Source: Arthrobacter sp. StoSoilB19
GTDB lineage: Bacteria > Actinomycetota > Actinomycetes > Actinomycetales > Micrococcaceae
Direction: 5' to 3'
DNA length: 64,000 bases
NCBI RefSeq assembly: GCF_019977275.1
Contig: NZ_AP024650.1
Coordinates: 1,922,001-1,986,000 of the forward strand
Each line of letters opens with the position of its first letter. Position 1 is the stretch's first letter. The translations under genes were made by a program, and so were the position numbers. The notes beneath the pieces are model-generated. The model had not been told where the DNA came from. It ran no database searches and worked only from the letters and a program-made list of their open reading frames with translations. Shown here piece by piece: positions 8,008 to 17,214 of this stretch.

Positions 8008-8937
8008 TCACTGGTAGAAGACGAAGCGGCGGCTAAGGCGGAACTGCAGGGCGGTGACGGCAAGGATCAGCACGGTGAGTACCAGGCCGATGGCGGAGGC
8101 TTTGCCGAACTCCAGTTGCTGGAAGGCGGATTCGAAGATGACCATGACGGCGGTCCGGGTGGAGTCGCCGGGGCCGCCGTTGGTCAGGACATAGGGCTGG
8201 TCGAAGACCTGCAGGGCGCTGATGATGGCCATGACGGACGCCACGAGCACCGTGGGGCTGATCAGCGGAAGGGTCACGTTGCTGAACTGTTTCCAGCCCG
8301 TGGCACCATCCAGGTTCGCTGCTTCATGCAGTTCTTTCGGGATATTGGTGAGGGCGCCAAGGAAGAGCAGGAAAGAGAACCCGAAGTTCTGCCACACGTA
8401 GACCAGGACGACGACGGCGGCGGACGCCGCGGGGCTTGTCAGCCACGGCACAGCGGGGATCCCGACGAGTGACAGGAGCCAATTCACCACGCCGAATTGT
8501 TCGTTGAACATGTACCGCATGAAGATGGACACCGACGCGGCGGACAGGACCAGGGGAAAGAAGAAGGTGGAACGGAGGAATACCCTCAGCCAGGACGGCA
8601 TCCTGGCCTGAAGCATGGAGGCCAGGCCAAGGGCGATGCCCAGTTGAAGGACTACCGCCACAATCACAAACCCGATGGTGTTCAGGAAGGACACGCGGAC
8701 GGTGGGGTCCTGTGCCAGCGAGGCGAAATTGGCGAAACCGACGAACTGTGGTGCCGAAATGATGTCCCAGCGGAAGAAAGCCAGGACCAGCGAAGCAATG
8801 ATCGGCAGGAAGGTGAAAAGGGCCATCCCGATCACCGTAGGAGCAAGGAAAATCCTTGCAAGCCGCCGCTCGACAAAGGACCGGCGCACGGCCGGTGGCT
8901 TCACTGTTGGCCGCGGGACGGTGGACGTGGTGGTCAT
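8008..8937 (-). CDS. Carbohydrate ABC transporter permease (MalF type)
   Basis: A 309-residue membrane protein with six predicted segments, the first at FLAPTVIGMALFTFLPIIAS. Its EAA loop reads ELHEAANLDGATGWKQFSNV (about 205-225), typical of CUT1 family first permeases. Its start overlaps the solute-binding protein stop by ATGA, and its stop lies next to the MalG-type gene, so the three are translationally coupled. It would form the channel heterodimer with the 7097-7999 product. It has no large periplasmic loop like that of E. coli MalF. Confidence 0.9.
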   Translation of the reverse strand: MTTTSTVPRPTVKPPAVRRSFVERRLARIFLAPTVIGMALFTFLPIIASLVLAFFRWDIISAPQFVGFANFASLAQDPTVRVSFLNTIGFVIVAVVLQLGIALGLASMLQARMPSWLRVFLRSTFFFPLVLSAASVSIFMRYMFNEQFGVVNWLLSLVGIPAVPWLTSPAASAAVVVLVYVWQNFGFSFLLFLGALTNIPKELHEAANLDGATGWKQFSNVTLPLISPTVLVASVMAIISALQVFDQPYVLTNGGPGDSTRTAVMVIFESAFQQLEFGKASAIGLVLTVLILAVTALQFRLSRRFVFYQ

Positions 8938-10394
8938 GAATTCCTCCTCAGGGCCAGTTCGAGGTCACGTTGAAGGTTGCCCATCGCTGTCCGTACATCG
9001 GCGGAGCTGCCGCTGACCGCGGTGGAGACGTTCTTCATCAGGGCAGTTTCGACGGCCGCCTGCTGCGGTGGGGCGGGGATCGGACCGGAGGTGGGGAACC
9101 TGTCCAGGGTGTCGTAGAAGACTTTCCAGTGCCGCGGCCCGGTGGCGGCGTAGAAGGACTCGTTGACCATCGAACGGCGTGTGGGGGTGGTGTTCGGTTT
9201 GGGAATGGCCAGTTGCATCGCTTCGCGGCTGGAGCAGAACTTCACCCATTCCCAGGCCGCGTCCTTGTCTTTCGCAGTGCGCATGATCGCGTAGCCGGCA
9301 GCACCGAACTGGTGCCGCTGGGTCCGCCAGCGCGGGAAGAACTGCACGTCGAACTGATCGGCGGTCATCCCGGCCTCGTGCAGGCCCTGCGCCCAATAGC
9401 CACCGGCCGGCGTCGTGCCAATGCGGTTGTTGCCGAACAGGCCCACCAGGGCGTTGCCGCCCCCGGATTCGGGCCGCACGCCAAGCCCTTCGGCTACCAG
9501 TTCACGCAGATAGTCGAAGGTCTCGACCACCCGCCCGTCCTCGGCGTTGGGGGCCAGCCACTGGTACCCGCCGCCGCGGGTCCCACGGGCAGGATCGCTC
9601 GGGTAGAAGCGGTCCCAAAGCCAGTCCCCGCCGGGAGCCTTTGTTTCGGACAGGAAGCTGGTGTCATTGGCGTAAAGCCACGGGACAACCCCGCCGAAAA
9701 GCCGGTTGGTCCAGTAGTACGGGGTGAAGTCAGCCGGCCGGGCCTTGCGCAGGGCTCGCAGTGTGGCGCTGAAGTCGTCCTTGGTCCAGTCGTCCCTCGG
9801 CCGGTTAAGGCCGGCCTGCGCGAAGGTGGTGGTATTCAGGTACATGTTCGCCGCGTTCCAGTCCAGGGGAAGCTGGTACAGGCTTCCCTGGTACATGAAG
9901 GCTTCCAGCAGGCTCGGATGAACGTCGTTAAAGTAGTCGCTCATCGCCGCGGCGTCCCGGCGGACATATCCATCCAGAGGCTCGGCCAGCTTGTCGGCGA
10001 ACAACTGGGCGCCTTCGGTGGCGACATAGACCACATCCGGGGGCGTGCCCGCGGCCACCATGGTCAGGATCTTGGAAAAGAAGTCCTTCCAGTCCGCACC
10101 CTGAATCGCCTGCAGCCGCACTGGGATGTCGGGATGGGCGGCGGTGAAAGCCTGGATCAGGCCCTGGCGTCCCGCCGCATCCGCTGCCGTTCCCAGAATG
10201 GCGATGTTCAGGGCCTTGCTGCTGCGGCCCGGAATGTCAGCGCCGGTAAGTCGGGGCCAGGCCCCCACAGTGGCCCCCGCCACGGCGAGCCCGCCCAGGC
10301 CCAGCATGGAACGCCGGGTGAGTTGCGCAAACCTGCTGCTGGACGGCAGCGAATGCGCAGGGGCTTGGTGCCCCGGTGTCTTTTCAGACGTCAT
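8934..10394 (-). CDS. Extracellular sugar-binding protein (family 1), Tat-exported
   Basis: A 486-residue solute-binding protein. Residues 25-50 form a twin-arginine signal (LTRRSMLGLGGLAVAGATVG), so it is exported folded. It has no lipobox Cys. The mature part begins with ALNIAILGT and has the family-1 sugar-binding fold (e.g. LTMVAAGTPPDVVYVATEG). The start ATG follows AGGAGGAG. It precedes and overlaps the MalF-type permease, so it delivers the ligand to that pair. Position after GH32 and PfkB points to a fructose or fructan fragment as ligand. Confidence 0.88.
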   Translation of the reverse strand: MTSEKTPGHQAPAHSLPSSSRFAQLTRRSMLGLGGLAVAGATVGAWPRLTGADIPGRSSKALNIAILGTAADAAGRQGLIQAFTAAHPDIPVRLQAIQGADWKDFFSKILTMVAAGTPPDVVYVATEGAQLFADKLAEPLDGYVRRDAAAMSDYFNDVHPSLLEAFMYQGSLYQLPLDWNAANMYLNTTTFAQAGLNRPRDDWTKDDFSATLRALRKARPADFTPYYWTNRLFGGVVPWLYANDTSFLSETKAPGGDWLWDRFYPSDPARGTRGGGYQWLAPNAEDGRVVETFDYLRELVAEGLGVRPESGGGNALVGLFGNNRIGTTPAGGYWAQGLHEAGMTADQFDVQFFPRWRTQRHQFGAAGYAIMRTAKDKDAAWEWVKFCSSREAMQLAIPKPNTTPTRRSMVNESFYAATGPRHWKVFYDTLDRFPTSGPIPAPPQQAAVETALMKNVSTAVSGSSADVRTAMGNLQRDLELALRRNS

Positions 10395-10458
10395 TGTTGG
10401 CTCCTCCTAACAGGGTAAACGGCGTCCTTTACTTTTGTTGCCCGCAGGGTCGTTTTGT

Positions 10459-11430
10459 TTATGCCTGGTCGCATGCGAAAGCCCGTGGTACGGAGGCGTG
10501 TGCTTCGACAGCAGCTGTGAGTTCGTCAAGGGTGGGTGGGTTAGCCCCGGCGCGCTGCACGGTGATGGCCGCTGCTGCGGCTGCGGTGCGTCCCAGCTGC
10601 TCCATGACGGCGGGGGCAAAGCCCCCGGCGCCGCGGGTGAGCAGGCCCAGGATCAGTGCGGCCATGTAGGAGTCGCCGGCGCCGATGGTGTCCGCCACCG
10701 TCGCTTTGACGGCGGGAATGGTGATGCTCGCGGACGGCGAGGTGAATTGGGAGCCGGCAGCACCTTTGGTTACCACCGCCAGCTTGGCGCCGAGGCGGAG
10801 GATGTGCTCAGCGGCTTCTTCCAGTGTTTTCGCGGGGTAGAGCCACTGGGCGTCCTCGTCGCTGAGTTTAACGACGTCGGTCAGTGCGCCGATTGCTTCA
10901 AAGGTTGCCTTCGCTTCGGCGTGGCTGCCAAGCAGCGATGGCCTGATGTTCGGGTCGTAGGTGATGGTGCAATGCTTGTGGGCTTGTTCGAGCAGGGTTT
11001 TGACGGCACCGGCCCCGGGGTTGAGGAAGGTGGCGATGGAACCGGTGTGCAGGATTTTGGGGAAACAGGCAGGCGTTGCTGTTGGCAGCTGCCAGCGGAT
11101 GTCGAAGTCGTATGCGGCGGATCCGTCGGGTCCGAGGGCTGCGGTCGCTGTTGCGGTGCGGGTGAGGGATTTTGATCCGGGCAGAAGTGTCACCCCGGCC
11201 CGGTGGAGGTGGTTCTCTATAGTTCTTCCCCGCTCATCGGGTGCAATGGCCGTGAGCAAGCCCGTGGTGACCCCCAGGAGACCGAGGCCATAGGCGACAT
11301 TGGCGGGCGATCCGCCAGGATGCTCAACCTGGCTGTCCGGGGTGGTGACCACATCGATCAACGCTTCACCGACAACGACGGCGTCAAAAGGCTTTTGGGA
11401 GTCTGGGCAGGCTGCTTTGAGGTAATCCAT
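10459..11430 (-). CDS. PfkB-family sugar kinase (fructokinase-like), copy 1
   Basis: A 323-residue ribokinase-fold kinase. The N-terminal substrate motif is EHPGGSPANVAYGLGLLG, the mid-protein YDPNIRPSLLG carries the conserved DPNxR, and the C-terminal TIGAGDSYMAALI contains the anion hole and catalytic Asp. This combination is typical of fructokinases. It would phosphorylate fructose released by the GH32 enzymes so that it can enter glycolysis. It lies 34 nt after the exported GH32 gene in the LacI1 operon. A close paralogue lies at 23136-24053, where the DPN segment is lost. Confidence 0.88.
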   Translation of the reverse strand: MDYLKAACPDSQKPFDAVVVGEALIDVVTTPDSQVEHPGGSPANVAYGLGLLGVTTGLLTAIAPDERGRTIENHLHRAGVTLLPGSKSLTRTATATAALGPDGSAAYDFDIRWQLPTATPACFPKILHTGSIATFLNPGAGAVKTLLEQAHKHCTITYDPNIRPSLLGSHAEAKATFEAIGALTDVVKLSDEDAQWLYPAKTLEEAAEHILRLGAKLAVVTKGAAGSQFTSPSASITIPAVKATVADTIGAGDSYMAALILGLLTRGAGGFAPAVMEQLGRTAAAAAAITVQRAGANPPTLDELTAAVEAHASVPRAFACDQA

Positions 11431-11464
11431 GTTTGTCTCTCGGACAGTGTTGATGGGGGAGCGG

Positions 11465-13060
11465 CTAGGTCGTCGCGTTGATCTCGTTGATCGTCAGGTC
11501 ACTGAAGGTGGCCGTTCCATCGTTGGCGTAGAGCCGGATGTTGTTGTCACCTTCCAGGGGAAACACGCGGTGTGAGTGCACCACCCGTCCGTCTCCGACG
11601 AACATTTCGACGCTGGTCCGGTCCACCAGGAGGCGGAGTGTGAGGCGCCCTGCCGAGGGATCGATAGGTGTCTGGCTTTCCCCGCCAGTGGGGTTGATGG
11701 TGGGCCGCCTGTTGACGTAGGCGAAGGGGCCGCGGAGGAATGCACCGGCCGCGACGTGCCGGCCCCCACCGGATGCACGGCAGAGCTCAAGGCCGATGTT
11801 GGACGGAGGGGCCGCCGGGTCCCATACGAGCTCACAGGTCAGGTCATAGGCCGGTGAACTGATATCGAGGTCTTGGGTTCCCGTGACCTTGACGTCCCCG
11901 AGGTGGTGGGTGCGTTTGATGTGGTTGGCCAGGCCGGTGGTGGGGGTTGAGGCGAGGTGGTAGCTTCCGCCTGCCTTCTTGAGCCGGATGTCGCGCACGA
12001 TCATGTCATCACCGTTGTACGCGTCGGTCGCCAGGGTGGGAGTGTTGTGGGGGTAGTCCCAGAAGTTCGCCCAGCCAAGCGCCCTGCGCAGGGTGGCATC
12101 CTCCGCACCGGAGGAGTCGTGATGGGGGTAGGTCACTGCACCGTAGAAGTCATAGCCGTAGTCCAGCCATTCCGGCTCGGCATGGTCGGGAGTAAACGTG
12201 ATTCCGTTGAAGGCTCCTGTCCAGTAGGCGTATGTTGCCGGCAGTCCACGGCCCTTGCCGTTGGCGCTGGTGCCCAGGACCCAGTGCGAAGTACCGTCGT
12301 CGGCGGTCATGCGGAAAAGGTCCGGGCACTCCAGCAACCCCAGGTCCGTCCGGACGAATTCGCCGACCCGCCGCCAGGAACGCAGGTTGGCAGATGTGTA
12401 GAAGCCGAGCTTCTGCCCTTCGGCGTTGACCATGAACCACTGCCCGCGGTCGGCGTCCCAGATGACTTTCGGGTCGCGGAAGTCCTGCACGCCTGGGTTT
12501 GGAAGTACCGGCGCCGTCCCACCAGGTTTGAACGAACGCCCACGGTCTGTTGAGTACCAGAGGTATTGCGCCTGGCGGCCCTGGGGTGCCTGGGTCACGA
12601 GGGCTATGACGGCGTTTTCACCGTAGCCGGCAGTGTTCCGTTCGTCGATGACAAGACAGCCTGACCAGCAGTCGCCGTTGTCGTTGCTGAACTTGGGGAT
12701 GGCCACGCCACGGTCGCGGAAGGAGACGTGGTCGGTGGTGGTGGCACGGCGCCACGATGTGCCGCCGCCGCCCTGGAGGTAATCGGCGTTGTAGAGGTAG
12801 TAGTAGTGGTATTCGCCGTCAATGTAGATGGGCCGCTGGGGGTCGTTCTTCCAGTTGTCGGGGACGCTGAAGTGATAAGTCGGGCGCATACGGGTTGGTC
12901 CTTTGTAGGGCGGCTTGGCCGGTGCGTTGTCGCGGGCGTTCGGGGGTGCCGCTGCCGCTGATTGGGCGAATGGTGTTGCGAGTGCGAGCGATCCGGTGAG
13001 GGCAACGGCCCCGCTTCCGGTCAGGAGGGCACGCCGGGATACGGCGGGTGAATCTTTTAT
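11465..13060 (-). CDS. Tat-exported GH32 levan-type enzyme (levan fructotransferase/levanase-like)
   Basis: A GH32 enzyme with the nucleophile motif WKNDPQ, transition-state stabiliser RDPK and acid/base ECPD. WKNDPQ (not WMNDPN) and the GEYHYYYLYNADYLQGG segment resemble actinobacterial levanases and levan fructotransferases, so it may release levan oligomers or difructose anhydride IV. The first ATG is at 12889, but the same frame runs 57 codons upstream and encodes a clear Tat signal (SPAVSRRALLTGSGAVALTG, then ending SAAAAP). No ATG, GTG or TTG exists there. ATA at 13060 is spaced 6 nt from GAAGGG; CTG at 13063 is the other candidate. A TAA stop bounds the frame at 13064-13066. It follows the Dpp-type ATPase gene in the LacI1 operon. 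Confidence 0.8.
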   Translation of the reverse strand: MKDSPAVSRRALLTGSGAVALTGSLALATPFAQSAAAAPPNARDNAPAKPPYKGPTRMRPTYHFSVPDNWKNDPQRPIYIDGEYHYYYLYNADYLQGGGGTSWRRATTTDHVSFRDRGVAIPKFSNDNGDCWSGCLVIDERNTAGYGENAVIALVTQAPQGRQAQYLWYSTDRGRSFKPGGTAPVLPNPGVQDFRDPKVIWDADRGQWFMVNAEGQKLGFYTSANLRSWRRVGEFVRTDLGLLECPDLFRMTADDGTSHWVLGTSANGKGRGLPATYAYWTGAFNGITFTPDHAEPEWLDYGYDFYGAVTYPHHDSSGAEDATLRRALGWANFWDYPHNTPTLATDAYNGDDMIVRDIRLKKAGGSYHLASTPTTGLANHIKRTHHLGDVKVTGTQDLDISSPAYDLTCELVWDPAAPPSNIGLELCRASGGGRHVAAGAFLRGPFAYVNRRPTINPTGGESQTPIDPSAGRLTLRLLVDRTSVEMFVGDGRVVHSHRVFPLEGDNNIRLYANDGTATFSDLTINEINATT

Positions 13061-13135
13061 CAGTTACCCTTCGGCGGGCAGCGTCGGTGCTGCCAGTGCG
13101 TGAATGTTGATGTTTTGGACGTGGGAACGGGAACG

Positions 13136-14209
13136 TCAGTCTCCAGGCTCCGGTTCTGTCGCCAATGCATGGCCGCCGGCACCGGCGCGCGGGCGGTAGA
13201 GGTGGCAGCGGACCCAGTGGCGGTTGAGGGGGTCGCCCACCTGGTGCCGGACGGGTTCCTCGGATGAGCAGCGCTGCTCCGGGTCGTTCTCAAAGGCGCA
13301 GCCGGCGGAAGCCATGACGGCTTGCCGGAGATGGGCGCGGTGGATGGGGTCGTAGGATCCCGCCCGCGCCGGGTCGGGGACGGCTGAGACGAGCAATTGG
13401 GTGTAGGGGTGGGCCGGGTTGGCGAGCAGGTCCAGTGATTCACCTTCTTCCACGATTTCGCCGGCGAACATGACTGCCGTCCGGTCCGCCAGGTACCGGG
13501 CGGAGGCGAGGTCGTGGGTGATGTAGAGCATGGAAATGCCCTGCTCATCGCGCAGTTTCCGCATCAGGTTCAGCACGCCGATGCGGACTGAAACGTCCAG
13601 CATGGAAGTCGGCTCGTCGGCGAGGATGACGTTTGGCTCCACGGCCAGGGCTCGCGCGATCGCGACCCGTTGACGTTGCCCGCCGGAGAGCTCATGGGGG
13701 TAGGAGTCGAGCATGTCGGCTTGAAGCCCGACGGTGGTCATGAGCTCTTCTAGACGGCGCCTGGTCTGCTCTTCGGAACCGCGTTGGCGGGTGCCGCCTT
13801 TGCCGTGGACGGTGAGGGACCGGCGGAGGAAGTGCTCGATTCGGTGGGCGGGGTTCAGTGAGCCAAAGGGGTCCTGGAAGACCATTTGCAGCTGGGACCG
13901 GAACTCCCGTGAGGCCTGGAAACGGTCACGTTTGAGGACGTCGACGCCGTCGACCAGGATGGCCCCTTCGCTGGGTTTTTCGAGCCGGGCGACACAGCGG
14001 GCCAGGGTGCTCTTGCCTGAGCCCGATTCGCCGACCAGTGCCACGATTTCTCCACGGCCGATGGTCAGGTCGACGCGGTGGAGCGCCCGGACCGCCTGGC
14101 TGGAGAACAGGCCGCCGATGTGGAAGGACTTACCCAGTCCGCGCACCTCCAGGGCCGGCGTCAGGGTCGAAACATCCGGCCGTGTCGGGGAGTGGACGGC
14201 GTGGCTCAT
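13136..14209 (-). CDS. Peptide/oligosaccharide ABC transporter ATPase (DppF type)
   Basis: A 357-residue ATPase. Its Walker A is GESGSGKST, signature LSGGQRQRVAIARALA, Walker B VILADEPTSMLDVS, and the C-terminal oligopeptide-transporter domain contains the cluster Cys residues (CAFEND...RCSSEEP). Its start overlaps the stop of the partner ATPase by ATGA. It belongs to a complete five-gene peptide-type importer placed between LacI1 and the exported GH32. Some members of this superfamily carry oligosaccharides instead of peptides, and this context suggests that role here. Confidence 0.9.
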   Translation of the reverse strand: MSHAVHSPTRPDVSTLTPALEVRGLGKSFHIGGLFSSQAVRALHRVDLTIGRGEIVALVGESGSGKSTLARCVARLEKPSEGAILVDGVDVLKRDRFQASREFRSQLQMVFQDPFGSLNPAHRIEHFLRRSLTVHGKGGTRQRGSEEQTRRRLEELMTTVGLQADMLDSYPHELSGGQRQRVAIARALAVEPNVILADEPTSMLDVSVRIGVLNLMRKLRDEQGISMLYITHDLASARYLADRTAVMFAGEIVEEGESLDLLANPAHPYTQLLVSAVPDPARAGSYDPIHRAHLRQAVMASAGCAFENDPEQRCSSEEPVRHQVGDPLNRHWVRCHLYRPRAGAGGHALATEPEPGD

Positions 14210-15159
14210 TGTGCTGCTCCTTCAAGGACGGCGGCTTCGGCGTCGGCATCAAACGGTGCCACGAAGTGGCCGGGCGCAATTTCGGCGAGGTCCGGGATGT
14301 TCCGGAACTTCACGCCTTCGGGCAGGCCCTTAAGCGGGATCCGCGGGCCGGTGAGCGGCGGGAACGCGCCCATGAGGGCTTGGGTGTAGGGGTGCCCTGG
14401 GGCGGTGTAGATGTCGTGCGCTTTGGCGGTCTCTACGATCCGGCCGCCGTACATGACGGCCATCCGGTGGGAGAGTTCCACCATCAAGGACATGTCGTGC
14501 GTGATGAAGAGGACGGAGAAGCCCAGTTCGCGCTGGAGATCCTTGATCTGGGCCATGATCTCCTGTTGCACCACCACGTCCAGTGCGGTGGTGGGCTCGT
14601 CAAGGATCAGCAGTGACGGCTTCAGGGCCACAGCCATGGCGATGACGGCGCGTTGCCGCATGCCGCCGGAGAGTTGATGCGGGTACGACTTGAGGCGAGC
14701 GGGGTCCATTCTGACCAGTTCCAGCAGCTGTGCGGCGCGTCGAAGGGATTCTTTGCGCGAGTAGCCGGCGTGGGTGGTGAAGATGTCTGCCATCTGTTCC
14801 CCGACGGCGAGCACGGGGTTCAGCGAGTTCATGGCGGACTGGAACACCATGGCGACGTCCTGCCAGCGGAAACGGCGCAGCTCGTCCTGGTTCATGGCGA
14901 GCACGTCCTTGCCGCCGAAGGAGATGCTGCCGGCGGCGATCTTCGCCGGGTCCTTGAGCAGCCGCATGATGGAGTTGGCGATGGTTGATTTTCCGCAACC
15001 GGATTCGCCGGCCAGCCCGAACACCTCGCCGGCGCCGATGTTGAAGGAGACGTCGTTCACAGCCGTGGTCGAGCGGGAGTCGCCGATGTACTTGACGGTG
15101 AGGTTCTTGACGTCGAGGACCGGTTCATGGGAGCCGAAGGAGGTTTGGGAGACGGTCAC
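14206..15159 (-). CDS. Peptide/oligosaccharide ABC transporter ATPase (DppD type)
   Basis: A 317-residue ATPase with Walker A GESGCGKST, signature LSGGMRQRAVIAMAVAL, Walker B LLILDEPTTALDV and a switch His (FITHDMSL). The C-terminal oligopeptide domain is shorter than usual and lacks the cysteine cluster, ending after PPLTGPRIPLKGLPEG. It begins with GTG overlapping the DppC stop (GTGA). It forms the nucleotide-binding heterodimer with the 13136-14209 product. Confidence 0.9.
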   Translation of the reverse strand: MTVSQTSFGSHEPVLDVKNLTVKYIGDSRSTTAVNDVSFNIGAGEVFGLAGESGCGKSTIANSIMRLLKDPAKIAAGSISFGGKDVLAMNQDELRRFRWQDVAMVFQSAMNSLNPVLAVGEQMADIFTTHAGYSRKESLRRAAQLLELVRMDPARLKSYPHQLSGGMRQRAVIAMAVALKPSLLILDEPTTALDVVVQQEIMAQIKDLQRELGFSVLFITHDMSLMVELSHRMAVMYGGRIVETAKAHDIYTAPGHPYTQALMGAFPPLTGPRIPLKGLPEGVKFRNIPDLAEIAPGHFVAPFDADAEAAVLEGAAQ

Positions 15160-16082
15160 TGTGCGGCGCCCCTTTCGGTGGTGGCGGGTTTGCGGATCTT
15201 CCGCAGGCGGGGGTTGGTTACTTCGTCAACGGCGTAGTTGATGAGGGCCAGGGCGAACGCGACCAGTGCGATGCAGAGGCCGGAGGGGATGAAGACCCAC
15301 CAGCTTCCAGTGAGCAGGGCGCCTTCGTTTCCGGCCCAGAAGAGGTTGTTGCCCCAGGAGACGGTGCTGACGTCGCCCAGTCCAAGGAATTCGAGGCCCG
15401 CCTGGGCCCCGATGCCGTAGATGACGCAGGCGAGCAGCGTTCCCATCACGATCGATGCCATGTTCGGCAGGATTTCGCGGAACATGATGCGGCCGGCGCG
15501 CTCTCCGGAGACGACCGCGGCAGCGACGAAGTCCTTGGATCGGATGGACAGGGCCTGTGCCCGGAGTACGCGCGCTGATCCGGCCCATCCCGTGACGGTG
15601 AGGACCAGGATGACCGTGCCCAGGCCTGGGGGCAGGAAGGCGGCCAGGATCACAAGCAGCGGCAGGCCGGGAAGGAGGAGGAAGACGTTGGTCAGCAGCG
15701 ACAGTGCTTCGTCGATGAATTTGCCGAAATAGGCTGATGCCAGGCCGACGAGGATTCCGATGAAAGTGGATGCGAACCCGACGGTAAGCCCTACGAGCAG
15801 GGAGCTTCGGGCGCCGTGGATGGTCAGGGCGAGCACGTCCTGGCCCTTGGCGGTGGTTCCGAGCCAGTGTTCGCTGTCTGGTTCCAGTGAGGCCATCCCG
15901 GTGATCCGGGAGGGGTCGTCCGGGAACAGTACCGGCGCGGCCAGGGCCAGGACGATGAAGACGAGCATAATGGCCATGCCGGTCATGGCCTTCTTGTTGG
16001 TGATGAGTCCGTGGATGAAACCGCGGTTGGTTTTGCGGGCAGCTTTTGCTTCAGTTGGCTGCTGGAGGATAACGCTGGTCAT
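15156..16082 (-). CDS. ABC transporter permease (DppC type)
   Basis: A 308-residue membrane protein with an N-terminal cytoplasmic stretch, a first segment MTGMAIMLVFIVLALAAPVL, and the DppC signature LEPDSEHWLGTTAKGQDVLA just after it. The permease loop motif VSGERAGRIMFREILPN (about 195-215) is the ATPase contact. It lies 32 nt after the DppB gene and overlaps the DppD gene. It is the second membrane half of the peptide-type importer. Confidence 0.9.
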   Translation of the reverse strand: MTSVILQQPTEAKAARKTNRGFIHGLITNKKAMTGMAIMLVFIVLALAAPVLFPDDPSRITGMASLEPDSEHWLGTTAKGQDVLALTIHGARSSLLVGLTVGFASTFIGILVGLASAYFGKFIDEALSLLTNVFLLLPGLPLLVILAAFLPPGLGTVILVLTVTGWAGSARVLRAQALSIRSKDFVAAAVVSGERAGRIMFREILPNMASIVMGTLLACVIYGIGAQAGLEFLGLGDVSTVSWGNNLFWAGNEGALLTGSWWVFIPSGLCIALVAFALALINYAVDEVTNPRLRKIRKPATTERGAAQ

Positions 16083-16114
16083 GGTCGGTCCCTTGGTTAC
16101 TGGGTACGCACTGC

Positions 16115-17092
16115 TCAGTTGCTGCGCACGCGGGGGTCGAGGCGGACGTAGAGGATGTCCACCAGGAAGTTCGCCAGCAGCACGGCGGCGGTGATGGTCA
16201 GGAACAGGCCCTGCATAAGCGGGTAGTCGAGGCCTTGGACGGCGTTGAGGAGCTGGTAGCCGACGCCGGGGTAGGCGAAGACGACCTCGGTCAGGAGGGC
16301 GCCGCCGACGACGAAGCCCAGGCCCATGCCGAAGCTGGTCACCGAGGGCAGCATCGCGTTCCGGGCTGCGTAGCGGAGCATGATCCGTCCGGGGCGCAGG
16401 CCTTTGGCTTCGGCCATTGTGATGTAGTCCTCGGAGTTCGTGGCAATCATGGTGTTCCGCATGCCCAACATCCAGCCACCGATGGAGACCAGCACGATGG
16501 TCAGCGCCGGTAGCACGAGGTGGGCGCCGACGTCACCGATGAACTCGGCAGTGAACGCCGGCTCCAGGCCGTCGGTGAACGCGTGGCGGATGGGGAACCA
16601 GCCGAGCACGACGCCGAACAGGTACAGGGCGCCCATTGCCAGCCAGAAGTAGGGGAACGATCCGATAAAGACCAGCACGGGGGGCAGAGCCGAGTCGAGG
16701 GCGCTGCCGCGGCGCCAGGCTGCCAGGATGCCCAGCAGGTTGCCCACGACGGCGGCAATCACCAGCGCGGTCCCGCCAAGCAGGAGGGTCCAGCCGATTT
16801 GGGATGAGATGACTTCGGTGACGGGGGTGGGGAAGCGTGTAATCGATATCCCCATCTGTCCGGTGAGGATGTTCTGGAGGTAGCCGGCGTACTGCTCCCA
16901 GATGGGCCGGTCGTCCACGCCAAGCAGCTTGCGCAGGGCTTCGAGCTGTTCGGGCTGCATTCTGTCCAGGGAGCGGGCAAACATGCGTGATACGGGGTCC
17001 CCGGGCATGAAGCGGGGGAGCAGGAAATTCAGGGTAATGGATGCCCAGAAGGCGATCAGGTAGAAACCCAGTCGGCGCAGGATGAAGCGCAC
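16115..17092 (-). CDS. ABC transporter permease (DppB type)
   Basis: A 325-residue membrane protein opening with RFILRRLGFYLIAFWASITL, typical of DppB. The extracytoplasmic N-terminal domain contains PGDPVSRMFA. The EAA-like loop reads AKGLRPGRIMLRYAARNAML. It starts with GTG 12 nt after GGAGG. A 122-bp gap with a strong hairpin separates it from the solute-binding protein gene. That layout is common where the binding protein is made in excess over the membrane part. Confidence 0.9.
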   Translation of the reverse strand: MRFILRRLGFYLIAFWASITLNFLLPRFMPGDPVSRMFARSLDRMQPEQLEALRKLLGVDDRPIWEQYAGYLQNILTGQMGISITRFPTPVTEVISSQIGWTLLLGGTALVIAAVVGNLLGILAAWRRGSALDSALPPVLVFIGSFPYFWLAMGALYLFGVVLGWFPIRHAFTDGLEPAFTAEFIGDVGAHLVLPALTIVLVSIGGWMLGMRNTMIATNSEDYITMAEAKGLRPGRIMLRYAARNAMLPSVTSFGMGLGFVVGGALLTEVVFAYPGVGYQLLNAVQGLDYPLMQGLFLTITAAVLLANFLVDILYVRLDPRVRSN

Positions 17093-17130
17093 GGTTTCCC
17101 TCCAATTCGGGAGTGGTCAAGATTGTGGGT

Positions 17131-17174
17131 ACGCCCGACGGCCGGCTGATGGCATGAGCCAGGCCGTCGGGCGT
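17131..17174 (-). terminator. Hairpin between solute-binding protein and permease genes
   Basis: A perfect 13-bp stem (ACGCCCGACGGCC / GGCCGTCGGGCGT) whose 18-nt loop can pair further (GGCT / AGCC). No U-run follows. Inside an operon, such a hairpin is likely a partial terminator or mRNA stabiliser raising binding-protein expression over the permeases. Confidence 0.6.
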
Positions 17175-17214
17175 GTGATGCCTTGAGGGCCAGATGGGCC
17201 TCAGGGGCGGGGGA

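Noticed and set aside
8970..10418. Plus-strand open frame of 482 codons
   Set aside because: It is antisense to the Tat-exported sugar-binding protein, with no ribosome-binding site or recognisable domain.
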